Numbered from the stretch's first letter, positions 6,816 to 13,979 are shown. The stretch: 13,979 nucleotides of DNA from Ignavibacteriota bacterium (GCA_016191715.1 JACPVN010000078.1:1-13979), one strand, 5' to 3'. The notes: generated from the letters alone by a model not told the origin. Program-made: numbers and translations.

Positions 6816-6887
6816 AAAGAAGACGCGAAGAACCCTGAGAAAATCTTTGTGACCTTTGCGTTTCGACTTCGTGCACTCTGCGGTTTC
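6816..6887. repeat. Degenerate purine/pyrimidine-skewed short-period repeat
   Basis: The left part (6816-6843) is purine-rich (AAAGAAGACGCGAAG and on). The right part (6845-6887) is pyrimidine-rich with recurring CTTTGTGAC, CTTTGCGTT, CTTCGTGCAC, TCTGCGGTTT. The two halves resemble inverted copies of a CTTTGCG-like theme. It is noncoding: the TTG-initiated upstream extension of the next reading frame falls inside it. This is an AAGACGC/GCGTCTT-type intergenic repeat of unknown role. Confidence 0.5.
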
Positions 6888-6924
6888 ACTATCACTTATT
6901 AACAACTACATCAGAAAAAATACG

Positions 6925-7716
6925 ATGGGCGAATATCAAAAACATTTATACATGATAGTATTTCCTATCAATGCTTTGGTGGCATCGCAATTGTCGCCGA
7001 AGGAATTTTCACAACACTACACCATCGGAAGTGCGAAGCACTTTCGAGGAAAGGTCGTCTTTGCCGAAGTGGACATCAACTTCCGCAATTCGTACTTCGA
7101 TATTGAGCATTACCTTTCACTCACGGTCAACAAGCCGGATGGAAGTCCGAAGAAAACAAAGTTCATCTCTTCGTACCGTGTGCTTGAAAATGTTGATTTG
7201 AAGGCATTGAAAAATCTTTACCTCGTAACCGCAAACGGCATGATGCTCGAAATCGCATCGCAACCGTACACAGCGGTGAACGAACCGGGATTGGTTCGCA
7301 TTTATCAGGAACTTACTCCGCTGTCCAATCTGATTGCCTCATCGCTTGACCAGCGTGCATTCGGAAAGTATATCACGAGCGAAAGTAAATCGAAAAGCGC
7401 CCCGAAGATTTGTTTCACACAATACGAGTTCAATATCAATGAGTTTGTCGAGAAAAATAAGAACCGGGAAATCTGGTATTCACCGATTCCTGAAACTCAT
7501 CCTTCGCGTCTTTACGAATACATCCGGCAATTACAAACCAAACCGACGAAGAAAACAAAAACACTCAATCTGAACACAACGTTTCTCGATGCATCATACA
7601 CTCTGATACGCCATGGTTTCTGGTTCGCCGCTGCCGATGAACTTCTCTTCTACCCAATGCCATCGCAAACAGAATTAGAAAATAATCATTACGATTGGTG
7701 GAAATTTATCCGATAA
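6925..7716 (+). CDS. Hypothetical protein (263 aa), family not recognised
   Basis: I do not recognise this protein. The ATG at 6925 (beginning MGEYQKHLYMIV) is preferred. A longer frame from a TTG at 6856 would add 23 residues encoded partly by the short-period repeat, without protein-like character. There is no signal peptide and no membrane segment. The sequence is mixed alpha/beta with many aromatic residues and a lysine-rich stretch (about residues 208-215), ending in a tryptophan-rich tail (YDWWKFIR). It lies 142 bp after the metallopeptidase gene and is followed by a strong terminator. Cytoplasmic location is inferred from the lack of export signals. Codon use resembles the neighbours, so there is no sign of recent transfer. 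Confidence 0.75.
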   Translation: MGEYQKHLYMIVFPINALVASQLSPKEFSQHYTIGSAKHFRGKVVFAEVDINFRNSYFDIEHYLSLTVNKPDGSPKKTKFISSYRVLENVDLKALKNLYLVTANGMMLEIASQPYTAVNEPGLVRIYQELTPLSNLIASSLDQRAFGKYITSESKSKSAPKICFTQYEFNINEFVEKNKNREIWYSPIPETHPSRLYEYIRQLQTKPTKKTKTLNLNTTFLDASYTLIRHGFWFAAADELLFYPMPSQTELENNHYDWWKFIR

Positions 7717-7741
7717 CCTGTTTTGAATACAATAAAACGAT

Positions 7742-7775
7742 ACCCCGCTTTTGTAAGATTGCGGGGTTTTGTTTT
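7742..7775. terminator. Strong, probably bidirectional intrinsic terminator
   Basis: ACCCCGC (7742-7748) and GCGGGGT (7761-7767) form a 7-bp GC-rich stem with a 12-nt loop, followed by TTTTGTTTT on the plus strand. On the minus strand an AAAACG tract upstream (7735-7740) reads as CGTTTT. It lies between the convergent ends of the 263-aa protein gene (plus, stop 7716) and the methyltransferase gene (minus, stop 7787), so it can serve both. Confidence 0.88.
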
Positions 7776-7786
7776 ATGTTGAAAAT

Positions 7787-8473
7787 CTATTGGCGTTCAA
7801 TGATACAAAACAAACTCGACTCATCTACCTCTTCAATTGTTACCCGTATTTGTTTTACGTGCGAAGCAAGTCGTTTGAATTGTTCGGCGGAAACTGTCGT
7901 TGCCGTGAATCCGTCTTTGCAGATAATTGTTCCGTTCCCGGTTTTGTCGTAATCAATTTCTCCCAACAATCCGGCTTCCGATTGTAATTGAAACCACTGC
8001 AGCCGATGCTTCCAGAATTTTTCAGAATAGGTTGAGAAAAGAATGACGCCGCCACGTTTGGTGACACGCACGCTTTCATGAATCAACTTCTGTTGGTCAA
8101 CATGGAACGCGGAGATTCCGTTTTGAATACAAACAACACTATTGAAAAATTTATCAGTAAACGTTAGTTGTACGGCGTTCATCCTCGAAAGGTAACAGTT
8201 TGAAATATCTTTCAGATTTTCTCTTGCAAGTAGCAGACTCGACTGAGATGTATCAATACCAAAAATACGAATAGATTTCTTTGCGAGTAATGGAATGATT
8301 CTTCCGTAACCACAACCTAATTCAACCACGTTGTCTCCGCTCTTGATGTATTTCAAAACGTGATTGACCTCAGCGTCCAAATATTGACGGACGCGTGATG
8401 GTGCAATCTCGTAACATCGTTTCAATTTTTCGGCTGAAAGATGAGTGTCATAATAATTTGTGGAATCGGTCAT
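7787..8473 (-). CDS. Class I SAM-dependent methyltransferase
   Basis: 228-aa cytoplasmic methyltransferase of the Methyltransf_11/25 type, using S-adenosylmethionine. Motif I is VVELGCGYGRI (residues 49-59), the glycine-rich SAM loop. An acidic residue at the end of strand 2 (D74 in FGIDTS) binds the ribose. The substrate-side region VCIQNGISAFH and the strand VILFSTY complete the Rossmann-like fold. The start is 7 bp downstream of the acetyltransferase stop, so the two are co-transcribed. The C-terminal half (about 160-228) looks like a mostly beta extension, and the substrate cannot be inferred. Its 3' end meets the bidirectional terminator. Confidence 0.88.
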   Translation of the reverse strand: MTDSTNYYDTHLSAEKLKRCYEIAPSRVRQYLDAEVNHVLKYIKSGDNVVELGCGYGRIIPLLAKKSIRIFGIDTSQSSLLLARENLKDISNCYLSRMNAVQLTFTDKFFNSVVCIQNGISAFHVDQQKLIHESVRVTKRGGVILFSTYSEKFWKHRLQWFQLQSEAGLLGEIDYDKTGNGTIICKDGFTATTVSAEQFKRLASHVKQIRVTIEEVDESSLFCIIERQ

Positions 8474-8480
8474 ATCCGGT

Positions 8481-8996
8481 TTACTCCCGAATGATTGAAT
8501 AAATCAAATCGTCAAATGTCTGTCCGTTTTTGGTGATATTCTTCCTGAGGCGGGCTTCAAATCTGTATCCTGCTTTTTCAAGAACGCGTACTGATGCGAT
8601 GTTTGAATCGAACACGCTTGCATAAATTCTTGCAAGGTCAAAATTTGTGAAGGCATATTCGGTCAATGCTTTTACTGCTTCCGTCATGATTCCTCTCCCG
8701 CGATATTCTTCGCCGAGCCAATAACCAATTTCCGCTGTACGGCGATACACATCTTCTTTGAATATCAATCCGATTCCACCAACTGCCTTCCCCTCCACTT
8801 CGATTGCAAGATTGAACGTTCCTTTTATTTTACTTCCCTCCTGAATCCACGATGCGGCTTTTTCAATTGTGTACGGATGAGGAAACACATCACGCATGTT
8901 GTTCCAGATGTTGAGATTGTTAGCATGATAGGAGAGCGATTGTACGTCTCCTTCTTGCCAGGTGCGGAGTGAACAGGTTTTGAGTTGAATAATCAT
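8481..8996 (-). CDS. GNAT-family N-acetyltransferase (RimJ/RimL type)
   Basis: 171-aa acetyl-CoA-dependent acetyltransferase, similar in layout to RimJ/RimL ribosomal-protein acetyltransferases and to resistance or metabolite acetylating relatives. The N-terminal part has the CSLRTWQEGDVQSL start typical of the group. Motif A is seen at about residues 91-115 (IGYWLGEEYRGRGIMTEAV), with RGRG as the acetyl-CoA pyrophosphate loop. The NIASVRVLEKAGYRFEARLRK segment (about 132-152) is the usual C-terminal motif. Substrate is unknown. The methyltransferase gene follows after 7 bp; mazF lies 68 bp upstream. The AAAGAG before the ATG is the likely ribosome-binding site and can pair in a small hairpin (8999-9018). 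Confidence 0.92.
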   Translation of the reverse strand: MIIQLKTCSLRTWQEGDVQSLSYHANNLNIWNNMRDVFPHPYTIEKAASWIQEGSKIKGTFNLAIEVEGKAVGGIGLIFKEDVYRRTAEIGYWLGEEYRGRGIMTEAVKALTEYAFTNFDLARIYASVFDSNIASVRVLEKAGYRFEARLRKNITKNGQTFDDLIYSIIRE

Positions 8997-8998
8997 TG

Positions 8999-9018
8999 TT
9001 CTCTTTAGTGATAGAGAA
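8999..9018 (-). promoter_or_regulatory. Hairpin overlapping the ribosome-binding site of the acetyltransferase gene
   Basis: TTCTCT (8999-9004) and AGAGAA (9013-9018) pair across 8 nt. On the minus-strand mRNA the arm next to the start codon is the purine-rich AGAGAA that likely acts as ribosome-binding site, so folding could dampen translation. The stem is AU-rich and only 6 bp. Confidence 0.25.
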
Positions 9019-9064
9019 AACTTTTAGGAGTTTACCAAGAGAAATTAAGATAAGAAGTAGTTTA

Positions 9065-9409
9065 TCAGAAATTTAACAACGCGTTGATTTTATTTAATGC
9101 GTCTCGTAAAAGAGGATTTGGCAGTTTGCAAATAAATTCGACTTCTCTCGTTTTCCAATCAAGATTTTTGATTTGGTCAGATAATATAACGTCGTTAATT
9201 TCTAACTTGTCGGGAAGCTTAACCTCGAAAGGATAACCTTTTTCCTGACTTGTTATCGGGCAAAATATTGCCAAGTTAGTTTTACCGTTGTAAGCCAAAG
9301 GAGAGATTACCAAAGCGGGTCGTCTTCCTGATTGTTCGTACCCGAATTGCGTATTAAATGTCAACCAAACAATATCTCCGGAATCAGGAACATATTTCTT
9401 TGATTTCAC
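9065..9409 (-). CDS. mazF: MazF/PemK-family endoribonuclease toxin
   Basis: 114-aa type II toxin that cleaves single-stranded RNA at short sequence motifs and so arrests translation. Family marks are PDSGDIVWLTFNTQFG (residues 8-23), EQSGRRPALVISP (25-37), CPITSQEKGYPFEV (50-63) and the SDQIKNLDW segment (77-85). The conserved Arg (R29 or R30) and Thr (T53) correspond to the catalytic residues of E. coli MazF (111 aa). The start is GTG at 9409. It overlaps the stop of the antitoxin frame (GTGA), a normal translational coupling for mazEF. All key residues are present, so the toxin looks functional. Confidence 0.95.
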   Translation of the reverse strand: MKSKKYVPDSGDIVWLTFNTQFGYEQSGRRPALVISPLAYNGKTNLAIFCPITSQEKGYPFEVKLPDKLEINDVILSDQIKNLDWKTREVEFICKLPNPLLRDALNKINALLNF

Positions 9410-9510
9410 CAGAGTTCCACTCCAACTCTTTTCCCAGAATCAGTCTCGTTGTGAAGATTAGACTTCTTTATTCCGGAAATCAATTCCTCTAAAGAATATT
9501 TCTTCTCCAT
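9406..9510 (-). CDS. Mini-MazE: 34-aa antitoxin C-terminal segment without a DNA-binding domain
   Basis: The minus strand encodes ATG at 9510, 34 residues and TGA (9408-9406) overlapping the mazF GTG start. The peptide contains YSLEELISGIKKSNLHNE and then GKRVGVELW, which resembles the acidic C-terminal tail of MazE antitoxins (YTLEELLAGI..NLH.E.D.G..VG.ELW). That tail is the part that wraps around and inhibits MazF. The N-terminal AbrB-type DNA-binding half (about 45 residues) is absent: an in-frame TAA (9516-9514) stands two codons before the ATG, and the barrel gene ends at 9519. AGGA (9520-9517) sits 6 nt before the ATG, a good ribosome-binding site, so it is likely translated as it stands. 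It would neutralise the toxin but could not autoregulate by binding DNA (inference). Confidence 0.82.
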   Translation of the reverse strand: MEKKYSLEELISGIKKSNLHNETDSGKRVGVELW

Positions 9511-9518
9511 GTGTTATC

Positions 9519-11975
9519 CTACATATTATACTTCAAAAGAAAACTCACCATCGAATCCGTCGAGCCGTTGGTGTTATCAATCAGACTTGCATCGAACGAG
9601 CCAACAAGATTGGTGAGCAGACTGTAATCGGCAATGAACGAAATGACCGAGCGTTTTACATCGCCGAAGGTCGGGACGAATGTGCCGGAGAGCCGGAGTT
9701 TTTCCTGAAGCAAACGATACCGCACTCCGAGCGTGAGCGTTGTGTAATTGAAATCTCTTTTCGTTGCTTGTGTTTGTGCTGGCAGTTTACTGTTGCTGAA
9801 AGATAATCCCACGGTTGACTGCAACGGGAATTTCCACGTGGACATCAGCATCGTTGTAACGACTGTGCTTTTTGTGTCGAAACTTCTGAATGTCTTATCG
9901 TCCGTGTTGCTCGTGCTGAAACTGAACGATGCGTTGTGTCGTGCAATTGCATTAAAATCATATCCCAACTGAATGAACAAACGACTTGTCAAATCTTCTC
10001 TCGCCGTTCGCGCTTTGATGCTGTCAGGTCCGTTCGGGTCAAGCGTGTACAATCTGTTCGAACTTGTGTTTTGCCCGTAGCCGACGGTGATGTTCGGGAA
10101 GTTGAAGCGCGGGTAATACGCAGCGCTTCCGTTCCAGTTGGTGAAGGTCGTTGTAGCAAGTTTCGTCTCGTCGGTATTGTCTTTCAACTGTTCAAACGAG
10201 CCGGTGAGAAAGAGTTGATTCTTCATCAAGCGCAGTCGGTCGAATACATTAAAGCCCTTCACATCTTTTCTGAAATACGTTTGCCCGAACGATTGGTATT
10301 GACTTCCGTGAAAGAGATACGTCCCTTTGAGATAGTTATCGAACATATCGAGCGCGAGTCCGCCTTCATACGACATGATGGAAGAAATCTTATCAATTGA
10401 AAGCGGAACAAGATTTTCGTTCACCGTGATGTATTTGGAAACAACATCGCGGATATCTTTGAAATCTTTTCGTTTGTCTGCCGAATCTGCATCTGTAAAG
10501 AGCGAATCAATTTGCGCGTCGCTTATATTTCCTTTTTGGATGTTTGAATTGAACACGCTCGCTCCACCCTGCGCGGTGAGTTGCAGTTTCCTATCGAACA
10601 TGCCGATGAACAGGTCGGAGCCAACCACAACATTTTCCTGTGGTTTGATTCCGTGTTTGACAGAACCGGTTTCGTCTTGCGATTTCAAATAGGTGAAACC
10701 AAGTTGAAACGATTCTCCGCTTCCGAAACTCGGACGAACTGCTGTCAGTTCGCGCTTGAACGTTCCGTACCGATATTCCGCCCAAAGATTGTTTCCATTC
10801 GTAGTATCGTACGGACCGAACGCGCCTGTTGGGTTCTGACGTGTTGTGTCGTTCTGTACGAACGTCAAACTATCTTTGGAAAAAATGCGAATCGCTTCAC
10901 CTTCAATCGTCCGAACAACATCGCCGCTGGTAAAATCAACATTGAAGAATCCCAACTTGAGGTTTGATGAAACGCCACGAAGCCGCTTGCCACTCATAAT
11001 CATACTTGGTAACACAGGATAATCATCGCCGTATCCAATGCGAAACCATGGTGTGTTTGCTTCGATGAAGTACCGATTGACCGGCTGACGGTTGGTCTGT
11101 TCTTCACTGCTTGCAAACACTTTTCCGCTCAACGTGAGCGGGCCTCGTTGCGTAGAAAGATTGAGCCAACCGCGATTATATGGTTTCCATGAATTGGAAA
11201 ATCGTTCGTGCCGCGTTTCAACCTGCGCGCTGAGGTTGTACAAAAACTTCGATGGCTCTTCTTCATACGAGAAGAGCGGATATTGACTAAACTTCAACGT
11301 CTGCGTGTAATACAGTTGTCCTTTCTTGCTGAATAAATCTACGCGGAACACATGGTTACCGTCGCCGAGTGATGGTGTCATCTTCTGTGGGTCAATGATA
11401 ATCAAACTGTCGGCAATCGAAGCGATTTTTGTTACTTCGTTTCCATCAATAAATAATTTCATCGTAGAAACATCAACCAACGGACTGACATTCTTGAGCG
11501 CGAGTGCAATCATCAGTTCGTCGGAGGGAACGGCGCGTCCGGTATCGGGACTGAGAAAGACAACCATTTGTTCTTTCGGTGCGGCGGGGTGCACAACCAC
11601 ACGAAGCGGATTGTTTTTCGGATTTTCCGCAGGGTAGGTGTCATAGCCATTCTTCAGCATAATTGTCATTACGAAATAATATTCAACTTCGTTCGGGGCA
11701 ATTTCCTCGCCGGGAATTGTTGCAGTTGCGGAACTTCCGGTGAGCGTCATCTCAACGCGTTTGTAATCGCTCATACCGGAAGTCCGGTAATTCAAAAACA
11801 TTTGATTGACGCTGACTGCGTTGGCAAGATCAACCTTGATTTCAATCGGTTCTCCTTCTCTTCCTTCACTTGTGTTGATGGAGAGAATTTTGTCGCTCAC
11901 CTGAGCGAACACCGGAATGCTCAACAGTATGAGCAGGAGTGCAGAAAACATTTTTCGTAGAAGCAAATTCATCAT
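9519..11975 (-). CDS. Large outer-membrane beta-barrel protein with N-terminal Ig-like domains
   Basis: Predicted outer-membrane protein of 818 aa (827 if started at ATG 12002). The ATG at 11975 is preferred because it gives a clean signal peptide (MMNLLLRKMFSALLLILL, cleavage near VFA-QV). Two Ig/FN3-like beta domains follow (about residues 30-235 of the longer frame). The remaining ~570 residues are alternating polar/aromatic strands with Asp/Asn-rich loops (for example LTLSGKVFAS, FQLGFTYLKS, LRLSGTFVPTFGD), typical of a long transmembrane barrel. The C-terminal residues (VSFLLKYNM) alternate but end in Met rather than Phe/Tyr. No TonB box or plug domain was recognised. It lies 25-52 bp after the FecR-domain gene in the same orientation. 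Function is unknown; a surface or assembly pore is possible. Confidence 0.8.
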   Translation of the reverse strand: MMNLLLRKMFSALLLILLSIPVFAQVSDKILSINTSEGREGEPIEIKVDLANAVSVNQMFLNYRTSGMSDYKRVEMTLTGSSATATIPGEEIAPNEVEYYFVMTIMLKNGYDTYPAENPKNNPLRVVVHPAAPKEQMVVFLSPDTGRAVPSDELMIALALKNVSPLVDVSTMKLFIDGNEVTKIASIADSLIIIDPQKMTPSLGDGNHVFRVDLFSKKGQLYYTQTLKFSQYPLFSYEEEPSKFLYNLSAQVETRHERFSNSWKPYNRGWLNLSTQRGPLTLSGKVFASSEEQTNRQPVNRYFIEANTPWFRIGYGDDYPVLPSMIMSGKRLRGVSSNLKLGFFNVDFTSGDVVRTIEGEAIRIFSKDSLTFVQNDTTRQNPTGAFGPYDTTNGNNLWAEYRYGTFKRELTAVRPSFGSGESFQLGFTYLKSQDETGSVKHGIKPQENVVVGSDLFIGMFDRKLQLTAQGGASVFNSNIQKGNISDAQIDSLFTDADSADKRKDFKDIRDVVSKYITVNENLVPLSIDKISSIMSYEGGLALDMFDNYLKGTYLFHGSQYQSFGQTYFRKDVKGFNVFDRLRLMKNQLFLTGSFEQLKDNTDETKLATTTFTNWNGSAAYYPRFNFPNITVGYGQNTSSNRLYTLDPNGPDSIKARTAREDLTSRLFIQLGYDFNAIARHNASFSFSTSNTDDKTFRSFDTKSTVVTTMLMSTWKFPLQSTVGLSFSNSKLPAQTQATKRDFNYTTLTLGVRYRLLQEKLRLSGTFVPTFGDVKRSVISFIADYSLLTNLVGSFDASLIDNTNGSTDSMVSFLLKYNM

Positions 11976-12027
11976 GGCAGTTTCAAAATAGTGTGTGGTC
12001 ATTTATGAATTATGTGAGGCGACGGAA

Positions 12028-12726
12028 TCAATCGCGGTAGCGGATGCGTAACCGCTTTTTGTTGTTCCGGTCATTCTTCAGTTCGATGTCGAGAAGATTT
12101 TCCCGACCGCTTCCGCTTCCTGCGTTGATGGAGCGGCGTGCATCGTTCGTCTCGTTCGAAGTTGCATCACGGACAAACACGCGACCGTCGGTGTAGGAAA
12201 TTCCCGTTTGTCCCGGTCCGACATCAACGCCCGTGTTGGAAATTGAATTGAGCAGGTTCACCAATCCTTCAAGGACAACAACGACGTCACCGCTATCGAG
12301 CCGCACCATCGTTCCGCGTGTTCCACGAATTGCCGCGACCGAAGTCGGAGAAGTGAAAATGAATTTTTCGTTCTCCTGTTTTTGAATATCGAATGAGAAC
12401 TCACCCCGTGTGAGGTGAACATTCTTTTCGAGCGCGCCCTCTTTCTGTTCGCCGAGAAGTTGCAGTTCCGATTTTTCCCGTACACGCAAAATACTGTTAT
12501 CGGTAAACTTCACTATGGCTATTGAACGTTCTCCTGTTCGAACCTTGTCCCCGGGATAGATCAATTCGCCCTTCTTCACCGATGCCCAATCAATAGTCTC
12601 TGTTCTCCGGGATACTTCGCGGATGACTTTCACCGCGAGCGCAATGGATTTTTCTCCGGCAGTCATCACAAAACCGAACATCAAACCGACTGCAAGAATG
12701 GAAATTGTTATCAAAACCTTTTTCAT
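12028..12726 (-). CDS. Exported FecR-domain protein
   Basis: 232-aa protein with an N-terminal signal peptide or anchor (about residues 1-23) and a FecR domain. The family hallmark is SPTSVAAIRGTRG (126-138), preceded by KKGELIYPGDKVRTGE (51-66) and FTDNSILRV. FecR domains occur in periplasmic regulators, but here there is no cytoplasmic anti-sigma helix and no neighbouring sigma gene. It is more like the stand-alone exported FecR proteins of the FCB group, whose role is unclear. The C-terminus is Asn/Arg-rich and basic (KKRLRIRYRD). A canonical AAGGAG (12737-12732) is 5 nt before the ATG. It is 14 bp after the preceding gene and just before the barrel gene, implying one operon. Confidence 0.88.
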   Translation of the reverse strand: MKKVLITISILAVGLMFGFVMTAGEKSIALAVKVIREVSRRTETIDWASVKKGELIYPGDKVRTGERSIAIVKFTDNSILRVREKSELQLLGEQKEGALEKNVHLTRGEFSFDIQKQENEKFIFTSPTSVAAIRGTRGTMVRLDSGDVVVVLEGLVNLLNSISNTGVDVGPGQTGISYTDGRVFVRDATSNETNDARRSINAGSGSGRENLLDIELKNDRNNKKRLRIRYRD

Positions 12727-12740
12727 AGTTACTCCTTCTC

Positions 12741-13862
12741 TTACTCTGTCACTTTCATTTCGATAATGCGGTCAGGATTTCTCAACAACTCTTCAAGCAG
12801 AACTCGAAATTCCATCAACGAAATTCTTTGTCCGTTGAGATACAGTTCTCCCGTCATCTGATATTCTTCGAGCAATCGTTTCAATGCTTCGGCATCCATC
12901 CCCGGAATATCATTGAGAATATTTGCAAGTTCTTCCGTTGTGACAAATTGCTCGGCGAGATTGTTTGTCATTCCGCCGCCCGTTTGAGAAACTGTGAATT
13001 GCCAGACTTCGCTGTTCAATCCTGCATCGCTCCCGCCGGTTCCCGTCGAAAGCGAACGAACAAACCACACGTACGATTTGCCGAGTTCCAACGCACGAAC
13101 TCCTGCCGCCGGATATTGCAACGTCCGCACACCGACAGGCAATTCTGAACTCCCCGAACGAGCCACAATCATCGGGGTTCCGCTCAATGCTTCTTCGTTT
13201 GATTGATGATGCGCCATTTTTTCATAGACGGAAAGTTCGACTTGTTCGCCATCGAATGTCCATTGAAACAACGGAAATGGCGTCGGAACATCGCTGTTCT
13301 CTAAAGGACTGAGTAACTCGATGCGTGAAAAACTTCTGATGGTGAGAACGATATCACGTGAATCGGAAGCAGCGGGCGTAATTGGATTTACATCTTCAAT
13401 TCGTACATGAAATGTGTATGTCCCATCGGGTAGTTTTCCGGTTGCAAGCGCAAGTTTCTGAATTTTCTCTTTCGCTTCCTGACTGAACACGAACGTACCC
13501 GGTTGAATTGCTACAGAACCATCACGTCCAATATCAGTATTATTGATGCTTCGAGGTAATTGAAATGGCTCCGTGTTAAATGTAACCGCATCCTGGTATT
13601 GAACATCCGCAAGAGCGATGTCCACGTTCACATACAATCGGACGGAGGTTAGCTGTAAACAGTTCACACAACTCATATCGAGCGTGAAGAACCAGTTCTG
13701 ACTTCCGAAATTTTCAAAGTCAATATCGCCAATGGTAAGTTGATTGATATCGGCGTGGGTTTCGTTCAAACGGAGTTGCTGAGACTTCGCCTGCTCACTG
13801 AACAAAAACAGAACGAAGCAAGAGATGAAGATGGAAAACCATCGTTGAGTTAGTGGAGACAT
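12741..13862 (-). CDS. Exported Ig/FN3-like protein of unknown function
   Basis: 373-aa exported protein, first gene of the surface operon. The signal peptide covers about residues 1-27 (cleavage near AKS-QQ). Residues about 30-175 form a beta-rich domain with the pattern DIDFENFGSQNWFFTLD and a CVNC pair (C65, C68). About 180-292 looks like an FN3/Ig-like domain (LLSPLENSDVPTPFPLFQW, then KSYVWFVRS and SEVWQFTV). The last ~70 residues are helical (TTEELANILNDIPG, ALKRLLEEYQ, MEFRVLLEELL). No enzyme motif is visible. The start is supported by AAGGA (13875-13871), 8 nt before the ATG. I do not recognise a named family. A periplasmic or surface binding role is inferred from the domains and the FecR/barrel neighbours. 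Confidence 0.8.
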   Translation of the reverse strand: MSPLTQRWFSIFISCFVLFLFSEQAKSQQLRLNETHADINQLTIGDIDFENFGSQNWFFTLDMSCVNCLQLTSVRLYVNVDIALADVQYQDAVTFNTEPFQLPRSINNTDIGRDGSVAIQPGTFVFSQEAKEKIQKLALATGKLPDGTYTFHVRIEDVNPITPAASDSRDIVLTIRSFSRIELLSPLENSDVPTPFPLFQWTFDGEQVELSVYEKMAHHQSNEEALSGTPMIVARSGSSELPVGVRTLQYPAAGVRALELGKSYVWFVRSLSTGTGGSDAGLNSEVWQFTVSQTGGGMTNNLAEQFVTTEELANILNDIPGMDAEALKRLLEEYQMTGELYLNGQRISLMEFRVLLEELLRNPDRIIEMKVTE

Positions 13863-13895
13863 ACTGTGTTTCCTTAGTAATTGAATGTTACTATA
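13863..13895 (-). promoter_or_regulatory. Leader and possible -10 box of the surface operon
   Basis: On the minus strand TATAGT (13895-13890) resembles a -10 box, 27 bp before the ATG. AAGGA (13875-13871) is a good ribosome-binding site. No matching -35 was found at the usual distance, so the promoter call is weak. Nothing else is recognisable up to the window end. Confidence 0.3.
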
Positions 13896-13979
13896 CGTGC
13901 GTGCATAAAAAACGAAATTTTCAGAAGAGTTCGGGTGATTATTCTCACTGTGATGTAAGAACCCTACCCCTCACTCCCC

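Noticed and set aside
6856..6924. TTG-initiated N-terminal extension of the 263-aa protein
   Set aside because: It is encoded partly by the short-period intergenic repeat and the ATG at 6925 gives a natural start.
9525..9530. TATAAT on the minus strand before the mini-MazE
   Set aside because: It falls in the last codons of the barrel gene, has no -35 at 16-18 bp, and would place transcription start inside or after the ribosome-binding site of the antitoxin.
9936..11960. Several plus-strand open frames of 100-155 codons
   Set aside because: They lie opposite the barrel gene and follow its codon structure. No motifs, start signals or conserved patterns were seen.

Overview
This window looks like chromosomal DNA of a free-living Gram-negative bacterium of the Bacteroidota/Chlorobiota/Ignavibacteriota (FCB) kind. 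The clues are several exported proteins with signal peptides ending in A-Q, an outer-membrane barrel with a FecR-domain partner, DUF4097-type beta-repeat proteins next to an ECF sigma/anti-sigma pair, moderate GC, and many starts without a Shine-Dalgarno sequence (a few genes have a good AAGGA/AAGGAG). The phylum is an inference. No tRNA, rRNA, CRISPR array, transposase or phage gene was seen.

Layout. (1) 1-1481, minus strand: an SDR oxidoreductase running off the left edge and a family-5 uracil-DNA glycosylase (UDGb). The 300 bp between them holds an 11-unit array of 7-nt repeats abutting the SDR start, and a 118-bp palindromic MITE-like element with 15-bp terminal inverted repeats and a 5-bp target duplication. 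(2) 1695-4980, plus strand: an ECF sigma factor, a zinc-finger anti-sigma factor with periplasmic HEAT-like repeats, and two exported DUF4097-like proteins. This reads as an envelope-stress module. (3) 5124-7716, plus strand: an exported M49/DPP III-like metallopeptidase with an HExxH motif, then an unrecognised 263-aa protein preceded by a degenerate short-period repeat. A strong, probably bidirectional terminator follows. (4) 13862-7787, minus strand: a run of seven genes. In transcription order they are an exported Ig/FN3-like protein, an exported FecR-domain protein, a large outer-membrane barrel, a 34-aa mini-MazE, MazF, a GNAT acetyltransferase and a SAM methyltransferase.

How the genes may work together. 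The sigma/anti-sigma pair probably senses an envelope condition, with the HEAT-like domain outside the inner membrane, and controls the adjacent DUF4097 proteins. The Ig-like/FecR/barrel trio is tightly spaced and all exported, so its products may form one surface assembly. The mazF pair follows the barrel gene by 8 bp. Its antitoxin keeps only the toxin-binding C-terminal segment and has no room for an AbrB DNA-binding domain.

The points most worth a second look are the mini-antitoxin, the MITE-like element inserted in a palindrome, the heptamer leader array, the sigma/HEAT/DUF4097 module and the surface trio.
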